The notes below the pieces were generated by a model, which worked only from the letters and a program-made list of their open reading frames with translations, was not told the DNA's origin and made no database searches. From Phialocephala subalpina (Eukaryota; Ascomycota; Leotiomycetes; Helotiales; Mollisiaceae), in contig FJOG01000011.1 of assembly GCA_900073065.1 (NCBI GenBank), forward strand, positions 1,434,912-1,498,911: a stretch of 64,000 nt of DNA. Direction: 5' to 3'. A program made the translations under genes and the position numbers. Position 1 is the first letter of the stretch. Each line of letters opens with the position of its first letter. Below are positions 10,635 to 22,349 of this stretch, piece by piece.

Positions 10635-12729
10635 ATGCAAGCTTCATTGTTTCTCTCCATTGCTGCAGTAGTATTTGTCAAGGCTCACCAGGTGCCTTTC
10701 AACGATCCTGGTTCAGTGACCTTCACATACCAGACATTCATCGATCAGCAAGTCCAGACCACCACTACCTCTCTAACTTTACGATCGAGTACCAAACATC
10801 CTGGACATGCTGCGTCGAGCTACGTCTTCGACCCGAAGGACAATGCCTATCCAACTTTCACGAATGTCTTCGGCCCTCTCGCCACTGATGCGCCCGCACC
10901 AGGCCTACCGGATACAACTCAAATCATCGAAGACGTTCGGTCTCTGATACTACAAGGAAAAGTTGCTAGTGCAACGAATTGTCTTGCATGCCAACAAATC
11001 CTATCGGATCTCGCAGCACGAATGAAGGTCCAGCAGGAGACTTTGAGCAACATTGCCATTCCATATTGCAAATCTCTCGAGATTGCCCTACCATTGCCCA
11101 TGTGCATGGGGCTGCTCAGGATCGCGAGTACCGATATTGGTGGGATCTTCCCGGCTATGAACATGATGGGCGAAGATGGTCAAACACTTTGTGCTTTCAT
11201 GTTTGGTTCTTGCATGCTTGCAGCACCTCCAAAACTGGACATGGATGCTCTCTTCAGGGGCAAGACGACGAAACCAGCTCCTCGAACAATGAGTCCATGC
11301 ACGAAGGAGCCTCTCAAGGTCTTGCATGTCAGCGATTATCACATGGACATGCGATATGTGGTTGGAGCGGAAGCAGACTGCGATGATGTTCTCTGTTGTC
11401 GAGTGATGCCATACACGAATGTTTCAGTACCCGTCAAACAGCCTGCATCACTTTTCGGCAACTACCTGTGCGATACTCCAGAGCCATTGGGTACTTCAGT
11501 CTTCCGAAATGTACCAAAAGTTACCGGCTTTGAGTGGTCTGAGTTCTCCTTCGGTATTTTCACAGGAGATCTAGTCTCCCACGATCTCTGGGAGTTGACA
11601 GAGGCTTATGTGGAGGCTGAGATGCTGGGAAGCTACCAGCATTTCTTCGATGGTTTGGGCGGCGTCAAGATGTACCCTACTCTAGGGTGAGTACTACCTC
11701 CTCCTTTCCAGAGAGGAAGACTGACTAAGTCGTAGGAATCACGATACGTTCCCGCAAGCTTTCACATCATCTCCGAACCTGAACGACGTTCTTCCATTCA
11801 ACGCTTCCTACTCCGTCCAAGAGGAAACCTTGTACCAGAAAGTTGCTGCGGCGTGGCAGAATTACGGATGGCTCAATGCTTCGGAAGCCCAAGAGATCGC
11901 TTCCTCGGGTCTCGGCATCTACAGAGCTGTCACTGCTGAAGCCTTGGTCATTATTTCGTTGAACAGCGACATATGGTATTACTTCAATCTATACGCATAC
12001 ATCGGAGCGAACAAAGTCGACACGACGGGCACCTTCCGAATCCTGATCGATTATCTGCTTGAAGCGGAAAGCAAGAACGAGGCAGTTTGGCTGATTCAAC
12101 ACGTCCATGTTGGAGGCTCTGTCGATTTCGAAGCACTGCCAGCTGCTTCAGACTTGTATTATCAGATTATGGACCGATTCAACAACACCATTCGCGGAAT
12201 ATTCTTCGGTCATACTCACGAAGACGAGTTTGGTATTTTCTACGCCAACAATGCGACTATTCAGACAGCTGAGAGTGCTGTCGGCGTGGGGTACATCATG
12301 CCCTCCGTCACAACGCATTTGAATCTCAATGCTGGTTTCCGATACTACCTCGTCGACCCAGACACATTCGATATCATCGACTCGGTCACATTCTACGCCA
12401 ACATCTCCAACACCAAAGAGTGGGAATTGAATGGAGAAGTTGATTGGGAATTTGAATACTCAGCTCGAGAGACCTACGATCCGATGGGTACATTGCTCGC
12501 TCCGAATGCTCCTTTGACTTCAGCATTTTGGCATCAGGTCACCGAGCAGATTTACACCAACGAGACCATGTTCGAAATTTATACCGATCTAAGGACTAAG
12601 AAGTTCCGTCCCTACTCGCCAGTGACGGGCGAGCAGAAGAACTTGACGTTGTGTGGGTTGAGGAGTATGAGTGTGCCGATCTTTGAGACGTGTTTGGGTT
12701 CGATGTCTAGTCCGACGAGCTTTCTTTGA
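10635..12729 (+). CDS. Secreted acid sphingomyelinase-like phosphodiesterase
   Basis: Two exons (10635-11686, 11736-12729) around a 49 bp intron with a CTGAC branch site, giving 681 residues. The start is the ATG of MQASLFLSIAAVVFVKAHQ, a clean signal peptide; an in-frame GTG upstream is ignored. A saposin-B-like six-cysteine segment (CLACQQIL ... YCKSLEI ... MCMGLL ... LCAFMFGSC) precedes a calcineurin-like metallophosphoesterase domain. Metal ligands visible: HVSDYHMDMRY (D, H), FTGDLVSHDLW (D), the GNHD restored exactly across the splice, and FFGHTHEDEF (H). The H-V-H-V-G segment in WLIQHVHVGG replaces the usual G-H-I-P-P-G but keeps the first His. The family cleaves sphingomyelin or related phospho-esters outside the cell or in the vacuole. 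Several N-glycosylation sites fit secretion. Confidence 0.88.
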
Positions 12730-13272
12730 GTGGTTGAACAATTCTTTTCTGGATTTGAGTGCTATTCAACCATCAGTAGGTATGATAAAAGAATGATCAG
12801 TCCTAGGAGTAGTATATTCCAGTTATATTGTAGGTCGTTTGAGGGGCAGTCTTTCGTACTCCGCACCATATATTCATAAGCATACGTATTTATATGCGTT
12901 CCATAACTGCGCAGCATGAGATTTTTCGGTGACGTTTCCCTCTTTCTGGTGCCGGTAAATTGCTACAGGAAAGTGTATCACAGAAGCTCTTGCCTTCTGG
13001 GTCGAGACTGTTGCATAGGCTGCCCCGGGAATGCATTCAGCCGATCCTGACATACCCTTACCACGCCCTTCTGATCACCGCGCCACCAGCACCCGCACCA
13101 CCAGCACGCGTTCCTTTCACGAAGCCCAGTGACTTCCTACCTATTTCTAGCAAAGACTACCTCCCAAACTCTTTTCATACCGTCGTCTTCCTTCCTTCCT
13201 CACCTCATCGTCCCTCACTATATCCAGATATTCCTTGCTTGAGAGTGGTGTACAAGCTCTCCTGACCCAGCA
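12730..13272. other. Intergenic, nothing recognised
   Basis: Holds the 3' region of the phosphodiesterase gene and the pyrimidine-rich promoter/leader of the next gene. The sequence just upstream of the ATG at 13273 is CT-rich, common in fungal promoters. Confidence 0.4.
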
Positions 13273-13881
13273 ATGGCTACCACCGACCCCTTCCAACTGG
13301 CCGGAAGCTGCTCCTGCAAGGCCCTCAGATACCGAATGGAAACTCATCCCATCATCGTCAACTGCTGTCACTGCACCTGTAAGTCGTATACTCACTCCCA
13401 CGTAATCTTCACCAACTTGAACTGACTAGATTCTTTTTCAGACTGCCAGCGCGAAACCGGCTCCGCATTCGCCCTCAACGCTGTCATCGAGTCCGATCGC
13501 ATCACAACACTCTCCTCTATCTCACCAGAAACAATCCACACCCCTTCATTCAGCGGAAAGGGACAAGATATCTCTCGATGTCCAATCTGTCACATCGCCG
13601 TTTGGCCAAACTATCCCGGCTCGGGACCCTTTTTGAGGTATGTGAGAGTTGGGACTTTGGATAGGAAGGATGGGGAGGGATTAAGGCCAGATGTGCATAT
13701 TTATACTGGGACGAAGATGGAGTGGGTGGATTTGAGTAAGGAGGAGGAGAGGGGAGTTACGGTTGTGGAGGAGCATTATGATAGGGAGGTTGTTTGGGGA
13801 AAGGAGAGTTTGGAGAGGTGGAGGATTGTTCAGAAAAGTGTGGAGCATTGGAAGAGAACTGGGTTGGTAGTTAAGCGGTGA
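13273..13881 (+). CDS. GFA/CENP-V family zinc protein
   Basis: Two exons (13273-13378, 13442-13881) with a 63 bp intron containing an ACTGAC branch site; 181 residues. The protein has the GFA (glutathione-dependent formaldehyde-activating enzyme, CENP-V/S-lyase) zinc signature: GSCSCKALRY, then CCHCTYCQRETGSAFALN joined across the splice, then ISRCPICHIAVW. Cysteine spacing fits two zinc sites. GFA itself helps form S-hydroxymethylglutathione from formaldehyde, but most fungal members have unknown substrates, so only the family is claimed. The second half uses a GGA/GGT-biased codon pattern. Its 3' end faces the 3' end of the flavin monooxygenase gene about 250 bp away. Confidence 0.88.
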
Positions 13882-14127
13882 GGAGAGGTAAGTTGATTTC
13901 CAAATGAAGTGGCTGAGAGCTGATGGACTTTGGAAGCATACCGGATCTCTTTGCGCCGTCAGGTGCGACAATTTTTCAGACATGAGGCGAGCGTTTGCAC
14001 TCTGAATGCTCTGAAATTACTGCCAATCTGTACTGAGCTAATAACTAGGCGAACTCCGGACTCTAAGCGCCGATCTACTTAAAGACATGACGTCGTATCT
14101 AATGCTGTGGTTTCTTCGACTAGCTAC

Positions 14128-16387
14128 CTAGGCTCTCACCCGCTCCACCACTTCCCACTCACTCGAATCCTCCTCAGAGATCTCACGAGCTCTTAGTTGG
14201 GCATCAATATGATCCGTCAACACAACTTCTCCAGACATCGGGTATATTGTCCAATGCTCAACAGTCTTTACTTCCTCTTCTGCTTTTTGTGTCGGCTTTT
14301 CTCCTCCAGTCTCCGGATCCTTCTCTAGCTGCTCAATCGCAAAATTCGGCTCCGTCTTAGGCACAGACGGCGAAGCGTTGCAAGCCCGAAACTCCTCTCC
14401 TGCTCTCTCCACTGTATAATCTTTCCCTGGCTCCGGATATTTCCTCAAATGCTCAATCGCCCAAACCAAATCTTTCCCCAGCACAGGTGGCACCCTCCCA
14501 TCTCCAGTCAAAGTTCCCAAGCCCGCAATCTCAAAGAATCTCCCCAGCCATTCTTTCGTCTCTCCAGTCTCCCATTCAATATCATGGAATTTCTTGTGCT
14601 CCTTTTCACGCTTTTCCTTTCTTTCACTTTCCCATTTCTGTTGTTCTGAGAGAGGTGGAAGTGGGACTTTATTTCGTCCTGAATACAGACGAGCTAGTGC
14701 GATTGCTTGGTACTCGAAGCTTCGGAATGTGAGAACTCGAGGAAGTCCGACAATAGCAAGTGTTTGGAAGTCTTGAAAGAATGTGTGCCAGTATGTCTTG
14801 ATGATCTTGTTGCCTTCATAATCGTACAAAGCTCGACCATTGACTTTCTCATTCCAGAATGGGTAGGAGGCTTTGTATCCTGTGCAGTATATCACTTTGT
14901 CGATATCATCTAGGTAACTCCCGTCTTCGAATTCGATTCTGCCGTCGAGGTGAAACTCTCGGATGACGGGTTTCCATGCGATTCCTTGGGGAGGCTCGTC
15001 GCCGTCCCATCGAGATTTTGAACGGATGGAGTTGTAGACTGGAAGTTGGGCTGTTGAGACGACCTCGGCGGCGACGTCGTGGCCGGATGCTGAGTTGCCG
15101 ATGACGAGGAGCTTTTGTGCTTTGTATTGGATGGGAGAGCGGTAGTACTTGGAATGTTGAACTCGATCGGGGTACTTTTCACTGTAGGCTTTCAGGCCTT
15201 TGACTTCAGGGATCTTTGTAAGTCAGATTAGCTTTTCCGAGATTAAAANNNNNNNNNNNNNNNNNNNNNNNNNNNNNNNNNNNNNNNNNNNNNNNNNNNN
15301 NNNNNNNNNNNNNNNNNNNNNNNNNNNNNNNNNNNNNNNNNNNNNNNNNNNNNNNNNNNNNNNNNNNNNNNNNNNNNNNNNNNNNNNNNNNNNNNNNNNN
15401 NNNNNNNNNNNNNNNNNNNNNNNNNNNNNNNNNNNNNNNNNNNNNNNNNNNNNNNNNNNNNNNNNNNNNNNNNNNNNNNNNNNNNNNNNNNNNNNNNNNN
15501 NNNNNNNNNNNNNNNNNNNNNNNNNNNNNNNNNNNNNNNNNNNNNNNNNNNNNNNNNNNNNNNNNNNNNNNNNNNNNNNNNNNGTAGAGTTGAGAGGGTA
15601 CGAGACGTACAAAGGGGACAGAGTAATGCCCATTCGCCAAAATCACTGCATCGAACTCCTCCTCCCACCAAATATCCACATGTCGAAAACAATCATATTT
15701 CCGCAATGTCAACTTCCACCTTTCGCCCAACCTTGAAGACGATGAACGAATCTGAGAAACGTCTTCAACAGTCGTGTTGAGCACGAGTATGTCATCGAGA
15801 TCATGGGTTGAGAAGTAGTTCTCGATGTACTGTCTCGGGATGTGATGAGGGACGAAGATTCCATGAGCGAATCGTTGGTCTGAGAAGCACATTGCTATGT
15901 CTGGGACATTTGTTCTGTGTATTTCATCAGACTTTGATCTCGGAATTGAGGAGGGAAGGAGGGAAGTCTCACGTGAGGGAGTCGTATATTGGTGTTTGAG
16001 AGAATCGCTCTTGCTGGTTTGGAGAAGTGATTTTAGGGAGCCTGCTTGGAATCTCTAACGGTGGATCGACATTGTGTGGCAAGGCTCCGGGGAGTATTGG
16101 AAGACTCGGTTTCGGGTCTCGATCGTATATCCTGAATGCTGTCAGGTGATAGAAGCGTCAATTTCGCAGAAGTACTAACCATGTTCCACCCGCAGTTTCC
16201 CTCCTCTCAAAAACTCTTATCTTCTCAAAATAATTCTCAGCCTTGAAAGCAGCAGCAGAGATCGCTCCTACAAGTTATTGTTCATTAGTAATCTGGAGAA
16301 TGGGGTAAGTCTGGGGTCGGGAGGCTCGGTACCTGCTGCTCCAGCACCAATGATGGCAACTGACTTGACTTGTTCTAGCCTACTCAT
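14128..16387 (-). CDS. Flavin-containing monooxygenase
   Basis: Five exons on the minus strand: 16333-16387, 16180-16267, 15973-16131, 15611-15914 and 14128-15213, giving 563 residues. All splice phases agree. The N terminus has the FAD Rossmann motif VAIIGAGAAG (split by intron 1), then ERRETAGGTWIYDRDP across intron 2, and YDSLTTNVPDIAMCFSDQRF across intron 3. LANGHYSVPF joins IPEVKGL across intron 4, and the NADP Rossmann motif LLVIGNSASGHD follows. VQHSKYY resembles the end of the FMO fingerprint and VIYCTGYKASYPF the C-terminal FMO motif. Such enzymes insert oxygen into N, S or ketone substrates using NADPH; the substrate here is unknown. The assembly gap falls entirely in intron 4, so no coding residue is lost. 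Residues after about 440 form a charged tail outside the core fold. Confidence 0.88.
15249..15583. other. Assembly gap (335 Ns) inside an intron
   Basis: A run of Ns within intron 4 of the monooxygenase gene. The donor (GTACGT, minus strand, 15610) and acceptor (ACAAAG, 15214) lie on either side, and the flanking exons join in phase at a conserved family motif. With the Ns the intron is 397 bp, far longer than the 46-101 bp introns of neighbouring genes. Confidence 0.95.
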
Positions 16388-16995
16388 TTTATTTTGACTC
16401 TTGGACTTCTTCCAAGAAGCTACGATGTATTGATAATCTATAAAAGTGTATTTTCAGGAATCAGATGGTGTTTAGGTCCAGAGGTGGGATTGTCGACATT
16501 CGCCATAGTCACGTGTGAGCTCATCATTTAAGGTGGTTCCAGTCAGTTGGTGTGACAAATGTGATTTTTTGATTTAAGTTATCGTGGATTTTGATGTGAT
16601 TCATCAAGAAGTCTCCTATAAGCTTTCTTGCACAATGATAGACTTTCGGCAATCCATCTTTCATGGAGTGAGTTTTTGAACCCATACAGGCACGTGCTAT
16701 CAATCAAGCCCCATTTGATCAGATAGCGATGGGTGTGACGCGGGAGGTTCTTGTCCCTTTCTATGGCTAACGGAAGCTCTTCTGAGATCGATGCAGGTCT
16801 TCGGAATTCAAATGCAGATTGATTCGCTATTGTGACAGAGAGTGAGGCTGTGCCCAGGCATCACACGTCACCAAACTCTCCTTCAACATCTAAACGTTCT
16901 TCGCAGACCTGACTTCCAAACTGTATTAAATCCCATGGATTATCAATAGCTTGCCTTAATGTCAATCCCAGACTCCTTCCTAGTCCACAAAGACA
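16388..16995. promoter_or_regulatory. Divergent intergenic region, monooxygenase / F-box
   Basis: About 608 bp between divergent start codons. It contains no credible ORF. Specific elements were not recognised. Confidence 0.4.
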
Positions 16996-17646
16996 ATGTC
17001 TATCTCTTCTCCTCCACCACCAGCACTCCTCAACATCCCCCTCGAAATCCAAAACTCAATCACCTCCCACCTCAAAACACCAGACATCCTCTCCCTCCGT
17101 CTAACATGCACCCATTTCGAACTCACAATCCCACCTCCAACACACATCCAACTCCTCATCACAGAGAAGACATCGTGGGCTCAGGTCCGCAACCTCTACA
17201 CATGTAAAGACTGTCTCTGCTTGCGACCAAGCAACAAATTCGCCGATGCGATGAAGAAAGGCAAAAAAGGACTAAATGGGAAAGAACCTCAAAAACGTTT
17301 CTGTGTAGATTGTGGCACAGAACCGAAGAGAGGCGAAACGAGGTATTCTCCGGGAACGGAGATAGTGGTTGAGGGTGAGAGGAGGGTGTTTTGTGAATGG
17401 TGTCGGAAATGGAAGGGTGGGAAGGAGGTTGGATGTCCGGGATCGAGGGAGTGTAGGGCTTGCCACGGGAATGAGAAGGTTGGATGCGGATTCTGCATGC
17501 GTGGAGAATATGTGGAGAGGATGAGGAGAGAGGATGTGAGGAGGAATAGGAATAAGAGGAAGCGGGGGCGGGAATCAGATTGGGATGATGATTTGCCGGA
17601 TGAGTATGATGAGCATTTTTGGGAGTGTTATGATCCTGCTGATTGA
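16996..17646 (+). CDS. F-box protein with cysteine-rich zinc-binding-like region
   Basis: Single-exon, 216 residues. After a short Ser/Pro lead, LLNIPLEIQNSITSHLKT with DILSLRLTCTHF is a typical F-box, the Skp1-binding helix bundle of SCF ubiquitin ligases. It is followed by paired cysteines: CKDCLC, RFCVDCGTEP, FCEWCRKW, CRACHG and CGFCMRGEY, spaced like zinc ribbons or knuckles. The C terminus is basic (KRKRGRESD) then acidic. Many filamentous ascomycetes carry expanded families of short F-box proteins of this type with unknown targets. The role inferred is substrate recruitment for ubiquitination; the target is unknown. Confidence 0.75.
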   Translation: MSISSPPPPALLNIPLEIQNSITSHLKTPDILSLRLTCTHFELTIPPPTHIQLLITEKTSWAQVRNLYTCKDCLCLRPSNKFADAMKKGKKGLNGKEPQKRFCVDCGTEPKRGETRYSPGTEIVVEGERRVFCEWCRKWKGGKEVGCPGSRECRACHGNEKVGCGFCMRGEYVERMRREDVRRNRNKRKRGRESDWDDDLPDEYDEHFWECYDPAD

Positions 17647-17896
17647 GAAATGTTATTGGGGTGAGAGCTTGTTTGTTCACTGCCCGTTTCTGAGATGAGG
17701 GCTGAGATCGTGATGAAAGTCTGAGCGAAGAAGAGAAACTGTGTGAGAAGAAAGAACAGAAGGGAGGAATTTGGTTGAAATTTACGCAAGGCAGGCTGAA
17801 CTACATTTTCTCGGGGGTATAGAACGTAACTCATTCAGTCCATCATTAACATCTCTTACCATCCATCATTATATACATACCTTCATGCCTCATCCA

Positions 17897-20340
17897 TCAC
17901 AACCAAACCATCAGCACCGAAGCAACCACCACCACACAAGAAATCTCCACAACAGAGACCCAAAATATTCTGCCAGCAGCACCAGTAAACTGCAACGGCG
18001 CACTCGGCGCAGCCCCAAAAATCGACAGAATAATGCTCCCCAAATTCGCAGTCAAAGTTCCAACAACGATCCTCGTTCCTCCAGGTTCAAGCGAGTACAC
18101 GGTCCCAGAAATAGTCACAGCAGAACCTCCAACAATTAATGTCTGGGTACCGACCACGATCTCTGTCGTTCTGGGAGATAGCGAGATCGTTGATTCTGAA
18201 ATTATCACGGCCGGTCCACCGGCAGTGATAGTCTGGCCATCGAGGATGATGTTTCCTTGGGAGTCGGCGGTGATGGTGGTCCCCGCAAGGACGAAGTTTC
18301 CTTGTGTGTTGGCAGTGATGGTATATCCGTTAATGGTGAGTGCTTCTAGGATGATGATTTCGGTTGGTGGTGCGGTGACAGCCGGGTTAGAGATAGAGAT
18401 GACAGGAGGCGAAGAGGGAGTAGAGGTAAAGACAGATGTGATCGTATCAGTACCAGATGCAATGACTGCGGTAATGGTCACCGGTCTTACCGGAGTCTGC
18501 GTTGTGGTTGATGCTGTTGTTGTTACTCCAGTGGGAGTTTGAGGAGGCGGGCCATGGAGCGATGTCTTCGGTGAAGTGGTAGTTGCTGTAGAGGTGGGAG
18601 TTGGAGAAGTGGGGCCATTGACAGTTTGTGGTGGGAGTTGGATTGAAAGCAGGTGGACCAGTACTAGGGCTTCCAGATGTTGAAGTGGGTTTGGTTACGG
18701 GCCCTGTTGGCTCTAATAATGTTGAATCCTGAGTGAGGAGACCCGGTGGATCAAAGACTCCCAAAGGTCTGTAACGCATTTCCCCCACGCCTTCTGCACA
18801 TGGGGCTCGATTGTCAATGCCCAAGACGGCATCTTCAACTGAGGCGTGCAGAGATTACTCACTGTTGTCCGAACGACAACATCGTAGGAGCAATTGGATG
18901 CGCATGTGCAGGAGCTTGAACAAAGTTAGCACGGAACTCTTAGTAGACTGGACTTAGACTCCTGGACTTACGGAGCTTGTAAGTCGGTGAGGTTCAAGCT
19001 CTGCCACACACCCAATCCTGCGCCATTTGTTGCAAAAGTAGATGTTGAGAGGTCCGTAGAGTTCATAAATCCCCAAGCGTTCCACAGGGGATATTTCCCC
19101 ACATGTTCTGTCACCACTCCGCAATTATCAAAGGCGCCGATGTCATAGAACGTAGCATAGATATCAGAGCGATAACTTTAAAAATTAGTCAAGAGCAAGA
19201 TTTGGCAGATTGACTCACAGTGTCCTTGTACTTCCGTCGAAGTTACTTAAATCAACAAGAGCAGTGATTGCGGAATTTGGATATGGTGTTGGCCAATATT
19301 TCAAGGAAACACCAGCCACTGTCCACAACAAGGCGAACTTGCCGTGTACCAAAAAACATTGTTTGGTCTTGATGATTTGAATGCTGAACTTTGCGCGTTA
19401 CACTGAGCCCGGCATGTCAAGAACAGACATGGATCAGAATCAGCCAGATATCTGAAGATAGGATCTGCACCGGCATCCTACAGAGTAGAGACGCTTTCGT
19501 TGTACTGTGCTACCCTTGAAGAAGAATACGCTAGTCCTGCGGAAGCTAGGACAATCCCCGAGATACTGATTGCCGCATTCCATCTACTAATTTCTATGAC
19601 GACCGGGCGTAAAGTCTCTCCGATTTTTTGATCCCAGCTGGAGGTGTACGCGTCGTAGGAGATAGTCCCCAACGCCCGTAAGGTTACATTGAGGTAATTC
19701 CACATCTGAATCGTTGCATTAGGGTAGCGGATAATTGGAGTCGTGGAGAGGGTAGCCGATTTGGTAACATGGCTCTTATTTACATCTGTGGTTCGTGTAG
19801 ATGACGAATTCGTAATAGAGGATATGTTGGAAATTCGTGAGGATGATGTGTAGTGGTTGAGGGAGGACGTGGTGGTACCGTTAGATGGCCGTGAAGAGCT
19901 CGTGAGCCAGCTGCTAATGCTCTTGCTAGCAGATGATGAATGTATTAGTGTTGCAAGGCTCTCATTCGCGGAAGAAGAGAGTAGCATGGAGATGCTGCTC
20001 TTGCTTGCAAACCATGATGGATAGATTGACGATGTACTACTTTCGACTGTGGACGACGAGGCGAGGTCGGAGGTTCTGCTTTAAACTGTGGAGTGACGAG
20101 AGGATGAACTGCTTTTCAGCAGGGACGTGGAGGTAGATGTCGACGTTGATTCGGAGGACTTCCATGATGTACTGGATATGCTGGATGTACTGGAATGGCT
20201 AGAGGCTTCCAGGACGTCGGTACAAGCCTGGATTGTGACTTTGAGGGTCCGGGATGCAGTCACTTACAGCTTGAGCTGGTGTGGCTCGCCGTTGTTTAAA
20301 GGGTAACGATGACCACAGCCCAATGCCTCATCATGTTGGA
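17897..20340 (-). pseudogene. Secreted Ser/Thr-rich (mucin-like) protein gene, apparently damaged
   Basis: Read on the minus strand, this is a multi-exon secreted protein gene. A Ser-rich stretch (20263 down to about 19480) leads to a Cys-bearing domain with AQCNAQSSAFK, SSPCCGQ, YWPTPYPNSAITALVDLS and PSCTCASNCSYDVVVRT. A Thr/Pro linker follows, then repeated TITA..QG.IILDGQTITAGG-type segments, and a hydrophobic tail ending VVVASVLMVWL at 17897. Introns can be placed near 19160-19220, 18914-18970 and 18803-18868. Problems: an in-frame TAA at 20081-20083, a frame change near 19320 (CCGQ to the YWPT frame), a second near 18620, and no clean signal-peptide start. Either the gene is decaying or the sequence has errors. 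The family is common in ascomycetes, usually surface-anchored, with unknown function. Confidence 0.6.
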
Positions 20341-22349
20341 TAGCGTGGTTCCTCATGCACTGACGACTGATGAAAACATAATTCAACGCGACGGAGTTGC
20401 GAGGCGAGATTGTGGGGATGGAGGAAGCTGGTCGCCAAGGAAGCAAGTGCAGGGATGCGAACAATGTAAACAAAATAGAATAGAATCGTTGAAAGAAGGC
20501 TAGTTGAAGAGCCTCACTTGCGCCATCAACAAAGATTTGTCGAGGTGAACAGCTGGGCTCCGGCCGAGACATAAGTCTCGCCAGGTAGGGTAAGTCTTGA
20601 AGATGTTTCTCGTGACTGCAGCGAACACTTGCTAGCGAAAAGGCTTCTTTGGTTACCCGGCCACTGGTGTAGCGAGTGACCTCGAATGGAGCTTTAATTG
20701 AGGCGTCTCTCGAGAGCCAGATCTTGCAGCAATTGTCCTCCAAAGCCCAACGGCCGGAACATTAGGCTTTTCGAACGGGGTCGGCAAATAAATATTCGCA
20801 GAGTTAAAACCAAAGATCAATAACATAACAGGAAATCGCACAGATAGCCTCATGGAAGGTACGTACACCTTCACGTGCCGTCCCGTAGGTCTCGGAGGTC
20901 TCTAGAATATTGATTTCGCGGTGGAGGATCACCCCACACCCGCTCGAGGACTCTCCCTCTTGGAGGCTTCCCACAGGACCCATTTAGGAACAGGCATGGA
21001 AGCGTTGATGTTGAAAGCGGCCCAAAATGGGATTGTACCGCAACATGGCGTATGTGGACCGAAAGAAGCGTCTCAGACGCGCGCTCTGGGTGCGCCGATG
21101 TCTTGACAATGAACTTGCTTCTTGAGAATCGGCTATTTTTAGCCATTCGCTAGGATACGAAATTGTCCACGCCGGTGAGATTGTGTTACCATTCGACGAA
21201 TGTGGCAGGAATTGAGATGGGCTTTCCATCGACCCACCGGAGGCATTTCCGGTGAGGTGGTTCGACGGGCGGGAACCGTTCATACGCCCGTAACCGAGTA
21301 GAAGATTGCTTTGTATTCGGAGGAAAAGAAAAGAACAACGCCTGGATACATGCAGAACTGCTGAATTGCTGAATTGGTTGTTGATTGAAAGGAAGAGATG
21401 AGGACGAGGAAGTTGAGAGGAAAAAAGGTTCTTGGCAGCGCAGACTGAACTCAAGCCGCAACCGAAATTACACCTCACCCCAAACCTTCCTCAAAAACAC
21501 CAAAAATCCAAACAGTAAAAGGTTCGAAAGGCAAATTCATGTCAATCTACATCCTGAATTTCTCGACTTGAAGATCTCACACCGTTCGGCACAAGATCAA
21601 TAATTCAATGTACTTTTGAAGAGCGGGTCCAAACTCGTTAGTAAGGGCGCACCTAACCCCCGCAACCCTTTTCCCAGGGGCGATATTCTCGGTGCCATAA
21701 GGCACCTAACTTGCTCGAGAGGTAATTTCGAGTACTGTCCTGCGACCACAGTGTCTGTGACTGTGTGCCCGCTGGGGAGCGGTCGGTGTGGCATTGCGTT
21801 GCTTATTTAAATTTATAAGGGCAGGAAAGGGAAAGGAGAAAATGGGATGAAGGACCTGTGCTTCATTGAAAAGGGGTGAGACATTAGGGTCTTGGTCCAA
21901 AGTTCTTCCATCAGCATCGACACCAAGAAGCCTTCTGCCACTGCGAACAAAGCAATTCAAGTTCGAGGAAGAAATTGTGACGATTTAGAGAAACGATGGC
22001 AACGAGTTCAGGAACGAGTACAGTTGCGAAACGCTCGACGATACACACACACGCAAGGAAGTGATGACCAACTCGGTCAGCCAATCCAGAAAAAAACAGG
22101 AGAAGATTTTACCGGAGATTCCTGGGTGCGACTGCTCCGAATAGAACACACATTCTCTGGCCCATTTCAAGTAGAAATCAGCAAGGAAGTAAAATGTCCG
22201 GAAAGCAGTGACTCAATCAAACTTCCAAGTACGTTCTGATGTCCGTTTTAGTCTATATTTTCTCCCACCCAGAACTGTGCTCACGAACTTGAACATATCT
22301 TGGAACAAAGATATATTCGAGATCAATCCTTCTCACTTCTTCAAGACCC
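20341..22349. other. Intergenic, nothing recognised
   Basis: About 2 kb without a convincing gene. Several 60-160 codon open frames on both strands overlap one another and lack family features. A short perfect hairpin (GGTGCC ATAA GGCACC) is at 21691-21706. No RNA gene was recognised. Confidence 0.45.

Noticed and set aside
20264..20743. 159-codon minus-strand open frame upstream of the mucin-like gene
   Set aside because: No signal peptide or family features; it could at most contain a first exon and cannot be joined cleanly.
21689..21708. Short hairpin GGTGCC-ATAA-GGCACC as a terminator or regulatory RNA
   Set aside because: A six-base stem is expected by chance, and intrinsic terminators do not apply to fungal nuclear genes.
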